Part shown: piece after piece, positions 30,417-39,760 of the stretch
How positions within the stretch are numbered: position 1 is the first letter of the stretch
Layout: each line of letters begins with the position of its first letter
Assembly (NCBI GenBank): GCA_027451445.1
Contig: DAIDJG010000093.1
Location: 1 to 64,000, forward strand
Source of the DNA: Singulisphaera sp.
GTDB lineage: Bacteria; Planctomycetota; Planctomycetia; Isosphaerales; Isosphaeraceae
DNA length: 64,000 bases
Direction of reading: 5' to 3'
Program-made: the position numbers and the translations under genes
Notes under the pieces: generated by a model
Told to the model about the DNA's origin: nothing
The model's database searches: none
Seen by the model: only the letters and a program-made list of their open reading frames with translations

Positions 30417-31763
30417 ATGCCAAGACGTTCCGCGACCCGCCAGAAACCCGGCCCGAAACCCGCCAAGCAGCCGCCCTCCTATCGGCATTACAAGCCCAAG
30501 GATCTCGGCGTTGTGCGCATCAGGGGGCGCGACCGCTACCTCGGGAAGTTCGGCTCGCCTGAATCCTGGGAGAAGTATTACCGGTTGCTCGCGGAGGACG
30601 CCGCGCATGGCGGCGTGAATCCGGCGACCGCAACGAACGCGGCGACGTCAGGCCTGACGGTGAAAGAGGTGACGCTCAGGTACGACGACTTCGCCACCGG
30701 GTACTACGTCAAGAACGGAAAGCCCACGACCGAGGCGGGGCTGATTCGGCTCTCCCTGAAGGCCCTGAACAGGATCTACGGCAACACGCTCGCGAGCGAG
30801 TTCGGACCCAAGGCGCTCAAGACCCTCCGGCAGGCACACATCGACGCGGGCCTGGCCCGTACCGAGGTGAACCGACGCACTGGCCACATCGTCCGTTGCT
30901 TCAAATGGGCAACCGAGGAGGAACTTGTCCCGTCGTCGGTCTATCACGGACTCTCGGCCGTCAGCACTCTCCGCAGGGGTCACTCAACGGTACGGGAGAG
31001 CCCTCCAGTCTTGCCGGTCGCCGACGATCTGGTGGACGCCATCGAGCCGCACGTCTCCCCCCAGGTGTGGGCGATGATCCAGATCCAACGGCGCACCGGT
31101 GCGCGTCCCGGCGAGGTGTGCCAGATGCGGACCTGCGACCTGGACGTGACCGGCGAAGTGTGGCTCTATCGGCCTGAGTCTCACAAGACGCAGCACAAGG
31201 GCAAGGGCCGCGTGATTCCCATCGGCCCCCGCGCACAAGCCGTTCTTCGACCGTGGCTGAAGACCGAGCTTCAGGCCTACATCTTCTCGCCGAAGGAGTC
31301 GGAGCAGGACAGGGCGGTGCGATGTCGAGAAGCTCGCAAGACCAGGGTCCAGCCATCCCAGCGGCACCGAAAAAAGAAGGGCCGTGATCGGAAACTCGGC
31401 GACCGCTGGAGCGTCATGGCGTACTACCACGCCATCGTTCGTGCCTGCGACCGCGTGTTCCCGCACCCCGAGGTAGCCGCGTTCAAGGAAAAGGCCAAGG
31501 GCCTAAAGCGCGCGGAGCGCCGGCAGCTTCGAGAGGAACTCAAATCCTGGAAGGCGCAGAACGCCAAGGAGTTCAAGGCCTGGCGCAAGGAACACCGCTG
31601 GCACCCGAACCAGCTTCGGCACAACGCCGCAACTGCGATCCGGCGCGAGGAGGGACTGGACGCGGCGCGTGCTGTCCTCGGCCACTCGGACGCTGCGACC
31701 ACAACGATCTACGCAGAGCGCGACCTGAATCGCGCGGTCGCGGTGGCGCAGAAACTCGGTTGA
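30417..31763 (+). CDS. int: Tyrosine recombinase/integrase
   Basis: RRTGARPGEVCQMRTCDL...; HPNQLRHNAATAIRREEGLDAARAVLGHSDAATTTIYAE (R..HxLR..LGH..Y); abuts the tRNA. Confidence 0.95.
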   Translation: MPRRSATRQKPGPKPAKQPPSYRHYKPKDLGVVRIRGRDRYLGKFGSPESWEKYYRLLAEDAAHGGVNPATATNAATSGLTVKEVTLRYDDFATGYYVKNGKPTTEAGLIRLSLKALNRIYGNTLASEFGPKALKTLRQAHIDAGLARTEVNRRTGHIVRCFKWATEEELVPSSVYHGLSAVSTLRRGHSTVRESPPVLPVADDLVDAIEPHVSPQVWAMIQIQRRTGARPGEVCQMRTCDLDVTGEVWLYRPESHKTQHKGKGRVIPIGPRAQAVLRPWLKTELQAYIFSPKESEQDRAVRCREARKTRVQPSQRHRKKKGRDRKLGDRWSVMAYYHAIVRACDRVFPHPEVAAFKEKAKGLKRAERRQLREELKSWKAQNAKEFKAWRKEHRWHPNQLRHNAATAIRREEGLDAARAVLGHSDAATTTIYAERDLNRAVAVAQKLG

Positions 31764-31848
31764 AGATGTACACGAGCGGCTAATAATGATTTCAGAGGGA
31801 TAGTCCGTCTAGCTAACGGATGACTCGTCCGCGTCGGGAACGTCTGGT

Positions 31849-32766
31849 GTGCCTGCCAGGCAACTCGGCGCGGACGCTCCCCACTACAGGCACAACACCA
31901 TGCTCGACGACTCCCGCCAGGCTGCGCCCGCCGATACGCAAATCGACCAGCATCACAAGCATCAGCCGACTGCGGGACGATTCCGGGTCATGAACGAGAG
32001 CGAGAGCCGGGGGGCTTTCGAGGCGAGACGACCACGGCGGCCTGCGGGGCCAGCGCCCGAGTTCGATATCGAAACCGATGTCGTCGACGTGATCAGCGGG
32101 AAGGGCGACGAGGAGTTCGACAAGATCGTCTACGGACTGACTGACGGGTGTTGGGTTCTCGACTTAATGCTCGACATCGAGACCCCCGAGTTGTCGTTGG
32201 ACGAGACGAACCCGCCCCCTCGGCCGATCCTGGTCACGCCGGACTGGGTCTCGCGATTCTGCGCCCGGAACGACCAACACCTGCCCGAGAGCCTACGCGC
32301 GATCCCGGCAACGGAAGACTGCGATCCTACGGTGGACCCGCTCACTGAGCGTTTCTATCGGCAGTGCCGCGTATGGAAACTCGAACGCGCCGGCCTGCAA
32401 GCGACGTCAGAGGCTGCTGTGTCGCCGCCAGTGGCGAGCACAATCCGACCGCCGGCGGTCGGATCTGATCATGATACGCCCGAGTGGAATCCGAACACAC
32501 GCGAACTGTCGTTCCGGGGCAAGGTGCTATTGAAACTCAAGGCCAACGCCAAGCGCCAAATCGAATTGCTCGGACACTTCAGTCGGTACGGCTGGCGGCA
32601 GTCACTGACGTTCAAGAAGGGCGACTACAGGGAGATGTCTCAGGCCGCAAATGATCTAAACAAGCGCCTGCGCGAACAACACGGCGAACTAGCCCCAATT
32701 CGCTTCAACCGCGAGTCCGACCAAATCACCTGGACGATCACGAACGCGGACCGCGCCGGGAACTGA
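31849..32766 (+). CDS. Element hypothetical protein
   Basis: Long ORF; charged C-terminus ELSFRGKVLLKLKANAKRQIELLGHF; start uncertain. Confidence 0.55.
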   Translation: MPARQLGADAPHYRHNTMLDDSRQAAPADTQIDQHHKHQPTAGRFRVMNESESRGAFEARRPRRPAGPAPEFDIETDVVDVISGKGDEEFDKIVYGLTDGCWVLDLMLDIETPELSLDETNPPPRPILVTPDWVSRFCARNDQHLPESLRAIPATEDCDPTVDPLTERFYRQCRVWKLERAGLQATSEAAVSPPVASTIRPPAVGSDHDTPEWNPNTRELSFRGKVLLKLKANAKRQIELLGHFSRYGWRQSLTFKKGDYREMSQAANDLNKRLREQHGELAPIRFNRESDQITWTITNADRAGN

Positions 32767-32929
32767 TTCCCGCTTCTCCCCAACTCGGGGCGGTTTTCTC
32801 CCCGTTCTCCCCGTACTCCCCAGCAGATTTTTACCCCCTATCGCGGTTTCGCGCTTCCGGCGTTGGGTACCCTTATATAGGTGCAGAGCGTTGCATGAGT
32901 AACGTTGCATCCAATCAGGGGAATGCCTC

Positions 32930-33283
32930 ATGAGTTCGTGTGCTGTCGAGATTGGATTCGACTATGACGCCGAAGTGGAGCGTCTCCTCGACAACGAAGA
33001 GCCGATTGAGCCGGCGCACGCCCTGTGCAAGTTCGCGGGGGTGGATCGGGTGACCGGCTGGCGGTGGATGGAGCATGGGAGACGCGGCGTCCGCTGGCCC
33101 TACATCATGCGAGGCGGCCGGCGCTTCTCGTCCAAGGGCGCGTTGAAGCGGTTCTTCGCTGAGATTACGCGTCGGTGCAACGGCGGGTCCGTCCGGGAGC
33201 CCGAGACGGTGACGCTATCGAAACAGCGAGTCAGAGAACTCGAACGCGTCGACCAGCAGTTGGTCGCACGTGGATTGATGTGA
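32930..33283 (+). CDS. DUF1580-like small DNA-binding protein (excisionase/AlpA-like role possible)
   Basis: GVDRVTGWRWMEHGRRGVRWPYIMRGGRRFSSKGALKRFFAEIT. Confidence 0.7.
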   Translation: MSSCAVEIGFDYDAEVERLLDNEEPIEPAHALCKFAGVDRVTGWRWMEHGRRGVRWPYIMRGGRRFSSKGALKRFFAEITRRCNGGSVREPETVTLSKQRVRELERVDQQLVARGLM

Positions 33284-33484
33284 GTGCGCACGAACACGCG
33301 GCCGGATCTTAGCTTGGGGGCAGGATCGGCCGCGTCTCGCGTGTTTAACAGTGTCAGAGCGGTCGACCAAACCGCGTCCAACATTTGGAGTGTCCAATGT
33401 TATTATACCCCACCCACTCCCGTTATCCACGGAAAAAAATCCGAAATGAAGACGTAGCCAGCAGTTCGATGCGAGGAGGCCACC

Positions 33485-35479
33485 ATGACGCCCATCACCG
33501 GGACGCCAACATGGAACCCCTCTGAGTCGACTGCGAGTGTCTTCGAGGCCCCGCCTGCATTTTCCGGATTCGCGCCGGGCGCAGGGTTGTTCCAGACCTC
33601 GGCGGAGGTCGAGGAAAATTCCTTCAGGCTGAAGGAATTTCCGGCGCAGGACACCTCCCCCGTCGAGCCCGAACTACAGGTCGCCGGAGAGGCCAGTCAG
33701 ACGGGCGTGGCCGAACATCACGAGGGGGACATTGAGTCCACCAAGACGCGGATCGTAGACGCGCTACGCGTACTGATTCGCCCTGGGCAGACGGCCGAGC
33801 TTCGTGCGTGCAAGGTTTCTATACCCGGCAACAAGCCGGACCGCAGGCGACTCGTTACTCGCATCTTCACTTACGACCAGATTCCAGTGGTTGCCGCGCT
33901 CGCGACGTGGCTCACCCTGGAGGGTTCCGAGGCGGTGTACCTCACGCTCAACGAGGTGCATCCCGATCTGCTTGAGGAACAGCGGGCCGCGAGCGACCGC
34001 GACATCGTGCGGCGACGGTTTCTCCTGTTTGACTGCGACCCAGATCGACCGAGCAAAACCTCGTCCACGGTCGAGGAAAAGGTGCTCGCGTGGTCGACGG
34101 CGCAAGCATTGAAAGCCTACCTCGACAGTGCGGGATGGCCAGAGCCAATCGTCGCGGATAGCGGCAACGGGTATCACCTGCTCTACCGCGTGGACTTGCC
34201 GGGCGACGACGGCGGACTGATTGAGAGAGTTCTCCGGTCCGTGTCGGAGCGATTCACGACTGACGGCTGCTATGTCGATACCGGCGTCTTCAACGCGTCA
34301 CGCATCTGCAAGCTGTACGGGACGATTGCAAGGAAGGGTAGCGAAACTCCGGAGCGCCCGCACCGACGCTCTCGGATGCTCTCCGCGCCGGCCAACCCTG
34401 AGATCGTCCCTCTGGCGTTGCTGACGCAACAAGCTGACCTGGCGAGCAAGGTCGAGGAGCCGAAGGCGACCGGGACCAGACGAGAGCCCAAGGAGCCAAA
34501 GCCGGAGCGAGAACGCGTTGCCAAGGAGCCAAAGCCAGCCAAGCCGCCACGTGTCCGCAAGGCCCAACGGGATAAGCCGCTGCTTGGCACTCGAACGGGC
34601 GATGTGGAACGGCTGTTCAAATCTACCCAAAAGCGATGGCCCATCCTTCGACGGCACACCCGGAATCCGCTGATGTGTAAGGTTGTCTCGTACCTGATCG
34701 GCCGGCGTTACGACGACGAGACCACCGTGGCCGTGGCAATGCGGTGGCACTCCGTAGCCTACGATCCCGACCGCGACTCAAAAGACCCGACCGGATCGGC
34801 GACCAGTCCCGCCGAACACGAGTCGGAGGTGCGGGAGTACATCCGCCGAAAGCGCCTTGACCCAGACTTCCAGTTCGCAAGCGATTGGTACGACGACGCA
34901 CACCGGCGCGCCACCATCTCGCCGGAACTATCCGCTCTGCTGAAGTCCAGGACCCGACCGGGTCTACCGGGGGATCAGGACCCTATCGGATTGGGTCAGG
35001 AATCGAGTCCGGATTCGGAAGCCGGCGCAAGTAAAGAGGCGGCAAAGATCACGTCCCCACTATGCTATGGTTCACCTGGAATCGAAGAATTCCCATTTCT
35101 CCAACTTAGGAAACCCCTCTGTAGGGATCGGAACGAGGAACTCTATGTTGGTTCCAAGGCCGTACTTGTGGCTCGAAGCTTGGCACGCGGCGAGGAGAAT
35201 GTCTGGCTCACGGACGAGCAAGTCGCAGGAGTCTGCGAAAAATGGTCCGGCTGCCGGCTGACCCCACGCCAAGTCGCGGGCCACAAGCCGAAGTACGTCA
35301 CCCGCAAGAGCACGGCTAACTCACCCGCAGACCGCCCGGCGACCCACTGTGAGTTGCTTGTCGAAGTCCGCAAGGGCAAGCCAGGCGTTCCGTCCGAGTA
35401 TCGACCGACCGCCCTCATGATCAAGCTCGCAAAGGGCGTGTCGTTTGACCGTACTGCATCAACTGGAGACGCATCATGA
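33485..35479 (+). CDS. AEP-type primase-like replication protein
   Basis: LLFDCDPDRP, VADSGNGYHLLYRVDLP (sGxGxH-like), DTGVFNASRICKLYGTIARKG motifs in order. Confidence 0.7.
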   Translation: MTPITGTPTWNPSESTASVFEAPPAFSGFAPGAGLFQTSAEVEENSFRLKEFPAQDTSPVEPELQVAGEASQTGVAEHHEGDIESTKTRIVDALRVLIRPGQTAELRACKVSIPGNKPDRRRLVTRIFTYDQIPVVAALATWLTLEGSEAVYLTLNEVHPDLLEEQRAASDRDIVRRRFLLFDCDPDRPSKTSSTVEEKVLAWSTAQALKAYLDSAGWPEPIVADSGNGYHLLYRVDLPGDDGGLIERVLRSVSERFTTDGCYVDTGVFNASRICKLYGTIARKGSETPERPHRRSRMLSAPANPEIVPLALLTQQADLASKVEEPKATGTRREPKEPKPERERVAKEPKPAKPPRVRKAQRDKPLLGTRTGDVERLFKSTQKRWPILRRHTRNPLMCKVVSYLIGRRYDDETTVAVAMRWHSVAYDPDRDSKDPTGSATSPAEHESEVREYIRRKRLDPDFQFASDWYDDAHRRATISPELSALLKSRTRPGLPGDQDPIGLGQESSPDSEAGASKEAAKITSPLCYGSPGIEEFPFLQLRKPLCRDRNEELYVGSKAVLVARSLARGEENVWLTDEQVAGVCEKWSGCRLTPRQVAGHKPKYVTRKSTANSPADRPATHCELLVEVRKGKPGVPSEYRPTALMIKLAKGVSFDRTASTGDAS

Positions 35480-36093
35480 ACTACAAAGCCCTCGCACGCG
35501 CGGCGCTTGGCGTCGTCGACTTCCCAGGGTTCCTCGAAGCCGCTCTTGGGCCACCAGACCGACACGGACGATGGAAGTGCGTCTTCTGCCCAAGGCCAAC
35601 GGATCATCCGACGATGTACCTGACCCCGGATCGCCGTGAACTCCGCTGCGACAAGTGCCGGGGCCACATGAACGCCCTGGACTTCGCGCAGCGGCATCTC
35701 AAGCTCGAATTCCTCGACGCCGTACGCGTGATCGCACCGTCGCTCAGCGTTCCCAACAACGACAAACGCCAAAAGCGTGGTGCTGGCCACCGACATCGAG
35801 ACGGCGGCTTGTGGACGAAGCGGCCGGAGCGCCGGCATCGGCGGGATTGGCAGCACACCGCGACCCACCGGGCCGTACCGAGCATCTGGGACACCCGGCG
35901 AGACAAAATGGTCGCGGTCATGGTTGATCAGGTCGGCCTGCCCACGGAGATTGCGAGAGCCGAGGCGGATGGCGTGATCCGCAACTGCTTGGCGGCGCGG
36001 GATGCCTTCAGCGCGTGGGCCACGTATCTCGCGTCGGACCGGATGATGGCGGACGAGTTCTCGGATGAAGTCGTCCCAGAGGCGCCATGGTGA
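35476..36093 (+). CDS. CHC2/DnaG-type zinc-finger protein
   Basis: WKCVFCPRPTDHPTMYLTPDRRELRCDKCRGHMNALDFAQRH; 4-nt start/stop overlap with the primase ORF. Confidence 0.7.
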   Translation: MNYKALARAALGVVDFPGFLEAALGPPDRHGRWKCVFCPRPTDHPTMYLTPDRRELRCDKCRGHMNALDFAQRHLKLEFLDAVRVIAPSLSVPNNDKRQKRGAGHRHRDGGLWTKRPERRHRRDWQHTATHRAVPSIWDTRRDKMVAVMVDQVGLPTEIARAEADGVIRNCLAARDAFSAWATYLASDRMMADEFSDEVVPEAPW

Positions 36094-36184
36094 CTCGGCG
36101 GCCTAATACGATGGTTTTCGGGCCGACTCGGATGACCCGTTTATAGAAGGGGGCTAACCCATGGCCGGTTAAGGGGTTAAGTAT

Positions 36185-36205
36185 TTGTAACCAAATTGGT
36201 TACAA
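36185..36205. promoter_or_regulatory. 21-bp palindrome (possible operator or centromere-like site)
   Basis: TTGTAACCAAATTGGTTACAA, 10-bp arms with 1-nt centre, upstream of the ParB-like gene. Confidence 0.5.
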
Positions 36206-36576
36206 TTGGCCAGTTACGTACCCCTGCTGTACTTGGGCAAGGCGCCGTGGAGATCCGGAGTTCTCCTGACCTTTTAGTCGTTCCCTTGCTTCTCCATCGA
36301 GACGTAAAGAACTACCAATAGCGGCCTAGTAGATCACTATCAGCCATCGCTTATCAGTTTTACGGCACAATGGGTGATTTACTATCGACGCAGAAAACTG
36401 GGATGGGATTGAGCTTACTTTCGGGCGAATGTCCTATCTCGCGAGTCGCCTCGCGCCGTCCGTCTCATGGTTTTCCGGGGAGCTTCTCGTGCATCTTGTC
36501 TCGCTTCGCCAGTTTGGACCTTGGGGCTCCAGCCAAACGCCCGTCCGGCTCCAACCAGCAACGCGCGCCTCAGGCG

Positions 36577-36599
36577 AAATACTTCAGTCTGAAGTATTT
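36577..36599. repeat. 23-nt palindrome
   Basis: AAATACTTCAG-T-CTGAAGTATTT followed by T-tract. Confidence 0.7.
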
Positions 36600-36694
36600 T
36601 TTGTTGACCGTTCACCGTTGGCACTGTAGAGTTCACTGTTGGCACTGTGTACGTGCGAACAGAATTGTCTCAGGGATCGCAGAGGAGAGGCACC

Positions 36695-37837
36695 GTGGAA
36701 CCGACGATTACGACCATCAAGATCGGAGACATCGAGATCCCGAAAGCACGCGCGTTTCCCAAAGGCAAGGTGAAAGACCCCAAGCGGTTGGAACGCGAGG
36801 CGGAGCGGGAGTCTGAGGCCCAAGAATTGGCTCAGTCAATTCGGTTCCAGGGTCTCCTGCACCCGATCGGGGTCCGGAAGACCGGTCGATTCAAATACGA
36901 CCTTATCTACGGGAGACGACGTGTCAAAGCTGTCAAGTCTCTTGGGCACGACGAGATCAAGGCGACGGTCTACAGCGACATCACGGACGAATACGCGAAT
37001 GTGTTGAAGGCCACGGAGAATATCCACCGCCAGAAACTCACCGAGAAGCAAAAGGATGCCGCTCGGCGAGTCTGGTTGAAGCTCTTTGAGGAAAAACTGA
37101 AAGCGGAGCGGAACGCCTTCGACGGAGGCGACACGAATGTGTCCAGGAACGACGGCGAGCACGCCGATTCCGAGACTACCCCCAAGCGGACGGCTTATGG
37201 GGCTATCAAGGCGTATCAAGAACTGACTGGCACAAGCCGGCCGGACGCTGAACGCGACATGCGCATCACGACGAAGCTGACCGAGGAAGAGGTTGGCACG
37301 CTGACCGACAACGGCGCAGGCAAGACGGACCTCGATTCCGTCGCTCGGATCGCCGACCCGCAAGCCCGATCCAAGGTGGTTGAGCGGGTTGGCTCGGGCG
37401 AGAAGGTCAACGACGCGATCGCCCAGGAAACCTCGGCACCAGATGGCAAGGTCAAGCGCGCAGACGGAAGCATCGTCGAGACTGAGCGCAGCAAAGCTAT
37501 CCAGAAGATGAACGACCAGGAGTGGGTCGAGAGAGAGTGTTCTACAATCCGGTCCAAGTTGCGGAACCCGGAAGCGTTCGACGCGGCAGCGATTGATTAC
37601 CGGAAGATGAAGGACCATCTCCACGAGCTTAAGAAGATTCGCATCGCCTCCAACTCGGCACGTCTCAAGAACGGCCTTTCTTCGACCGCCATGGCCCGCA
37701 AAGTCTATGGGGTAACCTCCATCTCGCACCCCCAGGCGTGGCTTCTCTGTGGCGAGTGCGACTCGACGGGCCAATCCGACCAGGGCGGCCCCTGCGCCAA
37801 CTGCAACGGCGATGGCTTCAAGATCAAGACGGAGTAG
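36695..37837 (+). CDS. ParB/RepB nuclease-domain-like protein with C-terminal zinc-knuckle-like motif (GTG start likely)
   Basis: AQSIRFQGLLHPIGVRKTGRFKYDLIYGRRRVKAVKSLGHDEIKATVY; ATENIHRQKLTEKQK; C-terminus CGECDSTGQSDQGGPCANCNGDGF. Confidence 0.8.
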   Translation: MEPTITTIKIGDIEIPKARAFPKGKVKDPKRLEREAERESEAQELAQSIRFQGLLHPIGVRKTGRFKYDLIYGRRRVKAVKSLGHDEIKATVYSDITDEYANVLKATENIHRQKLTEKQKDAARRVWLKLFEEKLKAERNAFDGGDTNVSRNDGEHADSETTPKRTAYGAIKAYQELTGTSRPDAERDMRITTKLTEEEVGTLTDNGAGKTDLDSVARIADPQARSKVVERVGSGEKVNDAIAQETSAPDGKVKRADGSIVETERSKAIQKMNDQEWVERECSTIRSKLRNPEAFDAAAIDYRKMKDHLHELKKIRIASNSARLKNGLSSTAMARKVYGVTSISHPQAWLLCGECDSTGQSDQGGPCANCNGDGFKIKTE

Positions 37838-38049
37838 CAACGCAGGCCGCCAGCCGAGCCGAATCCCCGATCCGCTCCTGGAGTATCCTTCCCCGCCCGA
37901 TTTCGGCGGGTCGCCGCCGCTACGTTGTCACGGCGCACAGCGACGGAAAGTACCGTCTATGTCGGACCCTGCCCTCTAAACCCAACCCGAGGAGCTGCGC
38001 GTAGTCGCCGCCGAGTTGATCGGTGGCGGCCCGCGTCGCTATCAACATC

Positions 38050-38547
38050 ATGAGCAACAACAAGCGGAAACTGCCTCAGATCACAAGTCGGTGGGTCAGG
38101 ATGGCTGGCGGCCGAGTGAGGGATCTGGAGAAAGACGAGGCCGAGGAGAAGCTGCCCGATCAAGTTTGGCTGGAGACCGTGTGCGGTGATGTCCGCAGCC
38201 GTATCGCCGAAGCGAGGCGACCATTGTTCGACCAGGAGGCACTCGCGTTCCGGCGGAATCGGCACAGGCGGATTGAGTATGTCAGCGGAAGCGAGTCCCT
38301 CCTGCTGAAGGCCAGCGAGCAGCTAGGCAGGTACGGGCCTTACACGTATGCGATCTACTTTCTCTACTCGGCCGCGCACCCGAAGTTTTGGAGGGCCTGC
38401 CGGGAGTGCCAAGGGGCCGGCGCGATCGACAGGGACAAGCTACCGGGCATCCCGCCGTGGGTGTGCAGGAAGTGCCGGGGAGCCGGGTTCCGGGTCACTC
38501 GAAGGAGCGAACGCCACACCGAGAGCGCGCGGAAGCCGACAGGTTAG
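38050..38547 (+). CDS. Hypothetical protein with C-terminal CxxCxGxG-type motifs
   Basis: CRECQGAGAIDRDKLPGIPPWVCRKCRGAGFR. Confidence 0.6.
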   Translation: MSNNKRKLPQITSRWVRMAGGRVRDLEKDEAEEKLPDQVWLETVCGDVRSRIAEARRPLFDQEALAFRRNRHRRIEYVSGSESLLLKASEQLGRYGPYTYAIYFLYSAAHPKFWRACRECQGAGAIDRDKLPGIPPWVCRKCRGAGFRVTRRSERHTESARKPTG

Positions 38548-39038
38548 GCCCAGTGATTGACGGTTGGCATCGCGCGGCTTCGGAAGTAGACGGAAGCCGC
38601 GCGGAAGGGCATAACTCGAATCGTCGGAAGGTGTTGACGGGTTGGCATCTCGTCAAGCCGTCCGCGCGTCCCTCGCCCTATCTGCCCAAGAGGTGCGAGC
38701 GCCTAACTCGAATCCGAGGCGATCAAGGGGCCGTGCTGATCCGAGGGGGTTGGCGCGGTCCATTTGCTTTGGAAGCGACGACCGAGAGGGCCTGGGGTCA
38801 CGAAGACGAAGTGAACCCGCCAGGCAACATCTACTACGTACAAGGCGAGGCAGCGACGGAGGATCGCCCACTATCCCGTTGTGCGTGCCAGAAAAAAGGT
38901 TTGACTTAATGGAAACCAGAGACGATAATCTCTGTCGTAGCACTCACGGGCGGGTGCCGTCAAAGCGGCTAATAACTTGCCATTGACCCGTCCCGAACAG
39001 GGCGCGGCTATGCCGAGCTTTGTGCGACCGAATTCATG

Positions 39039-39069
39039 CAGGGCTAGCGGTTGCCAACCGCTGGCCCTG
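39039..39069. terminator. 31-nt hairpin (possible terminator or structured RNA)
   Basis: CAGGGCTAGCGGTTG-C-CAACCGCTGGCCCTG then TTTCGGTTT. Confidence 0.6.
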
Positions 39070-39076
39070 TTTCGGT

Positions 39077-39688
39077 TTATAGCAAGTGCCGATCTGCTAT
39101 TCGATCGTACCACCTTCGATCATCCTCGTCTCCTACGGCCCCACACACCATATCGGCGAGCTGAAGCATCTCGTCTGATTTAGAATTTCGGAACATTACC
39201 TTCCCGACCAACGGTAGGCCCTTGCGTAGGCCGCCGAATTGCTGCTTCAAGATGGCAAGATACTCGGAGTCCGAGTTGTCGTCTACGACTACTTGCTCCT
39301 TGAAATGGCGTCCACGCGTTTCCTCGGCCTGGCAATACACCGGGCGAAGAAGGGCCGCGACTTCGACTGCGCACCCCCAGTGTATCGCGGATCCTGTGGC
39401 ACAGCACCATGATTTATCCGTTTTATCTACAACCCCGATTGCGAATCGGAATTCTTGACTCATTGCTGCCGCGAAAAACGCATCACGATAACTCGATTGA
39501 CATGTATTTGCATACCTAAATTCATACGTGGATTTCAGAGTCAACTGGGGCCGAATCGTCCTGATCTTCTTCCGAAAACCATCGGCGTCATCGAGTGTAG
39601 GGACCCAAACCGCCGCGAGCCGAAAATAGGGCTTGCCCCCACTCGCTACGCTACCAGTATCTCCAGATTCATCTATAAACGTCGGCAT
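39077..39688 (-). CDS. DUF3800 domain protein
   Basis: MPTFIDESGDTGS N-terminus; DEMLQLADMVCGAVGDED C-terminal motif. Confidence 0.85.
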   Translation of the reverse strand: MPTFIDESGDTGSVASGGKPYFRLAAVWVPTLDDADGFRKKIRTIRPQLTLKSTYEFRYANTCQSSYRDAFFAAAMSQEFRFAIGVVDKTDKSWCCATGSAIHWGCAVEVAALLRPVYCQAEETRGRHFKEQVVVDDNSDSEYLAILKQQFGGLRKGLPLVGKVMFRNSKSDEMLQLADMVCGAVGDEDDRRWYDRIADRHLL

Positions 39689-39760
39689 ACTAACACCAGT
39701 AATTACAAGCGACCCGCGAGGGTGCCGGGCCTCTGATTTGGAAGCGCGGGCTAACAAGAT

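Noticed and set aside
36617-36648. Sigma-54 promoters at the TGGCAC motifs
   Set aside because: The GC doublet of a -12 element (TTGC) is not at the required spacing in either copy
38388-38909. 173-aa + ORF spanning the first 38-bp repeat
   Set aside because: Overlaps the 38050 ORF in another frame and lacks protein-like composition; the repeat is described at the nucleotide level instead
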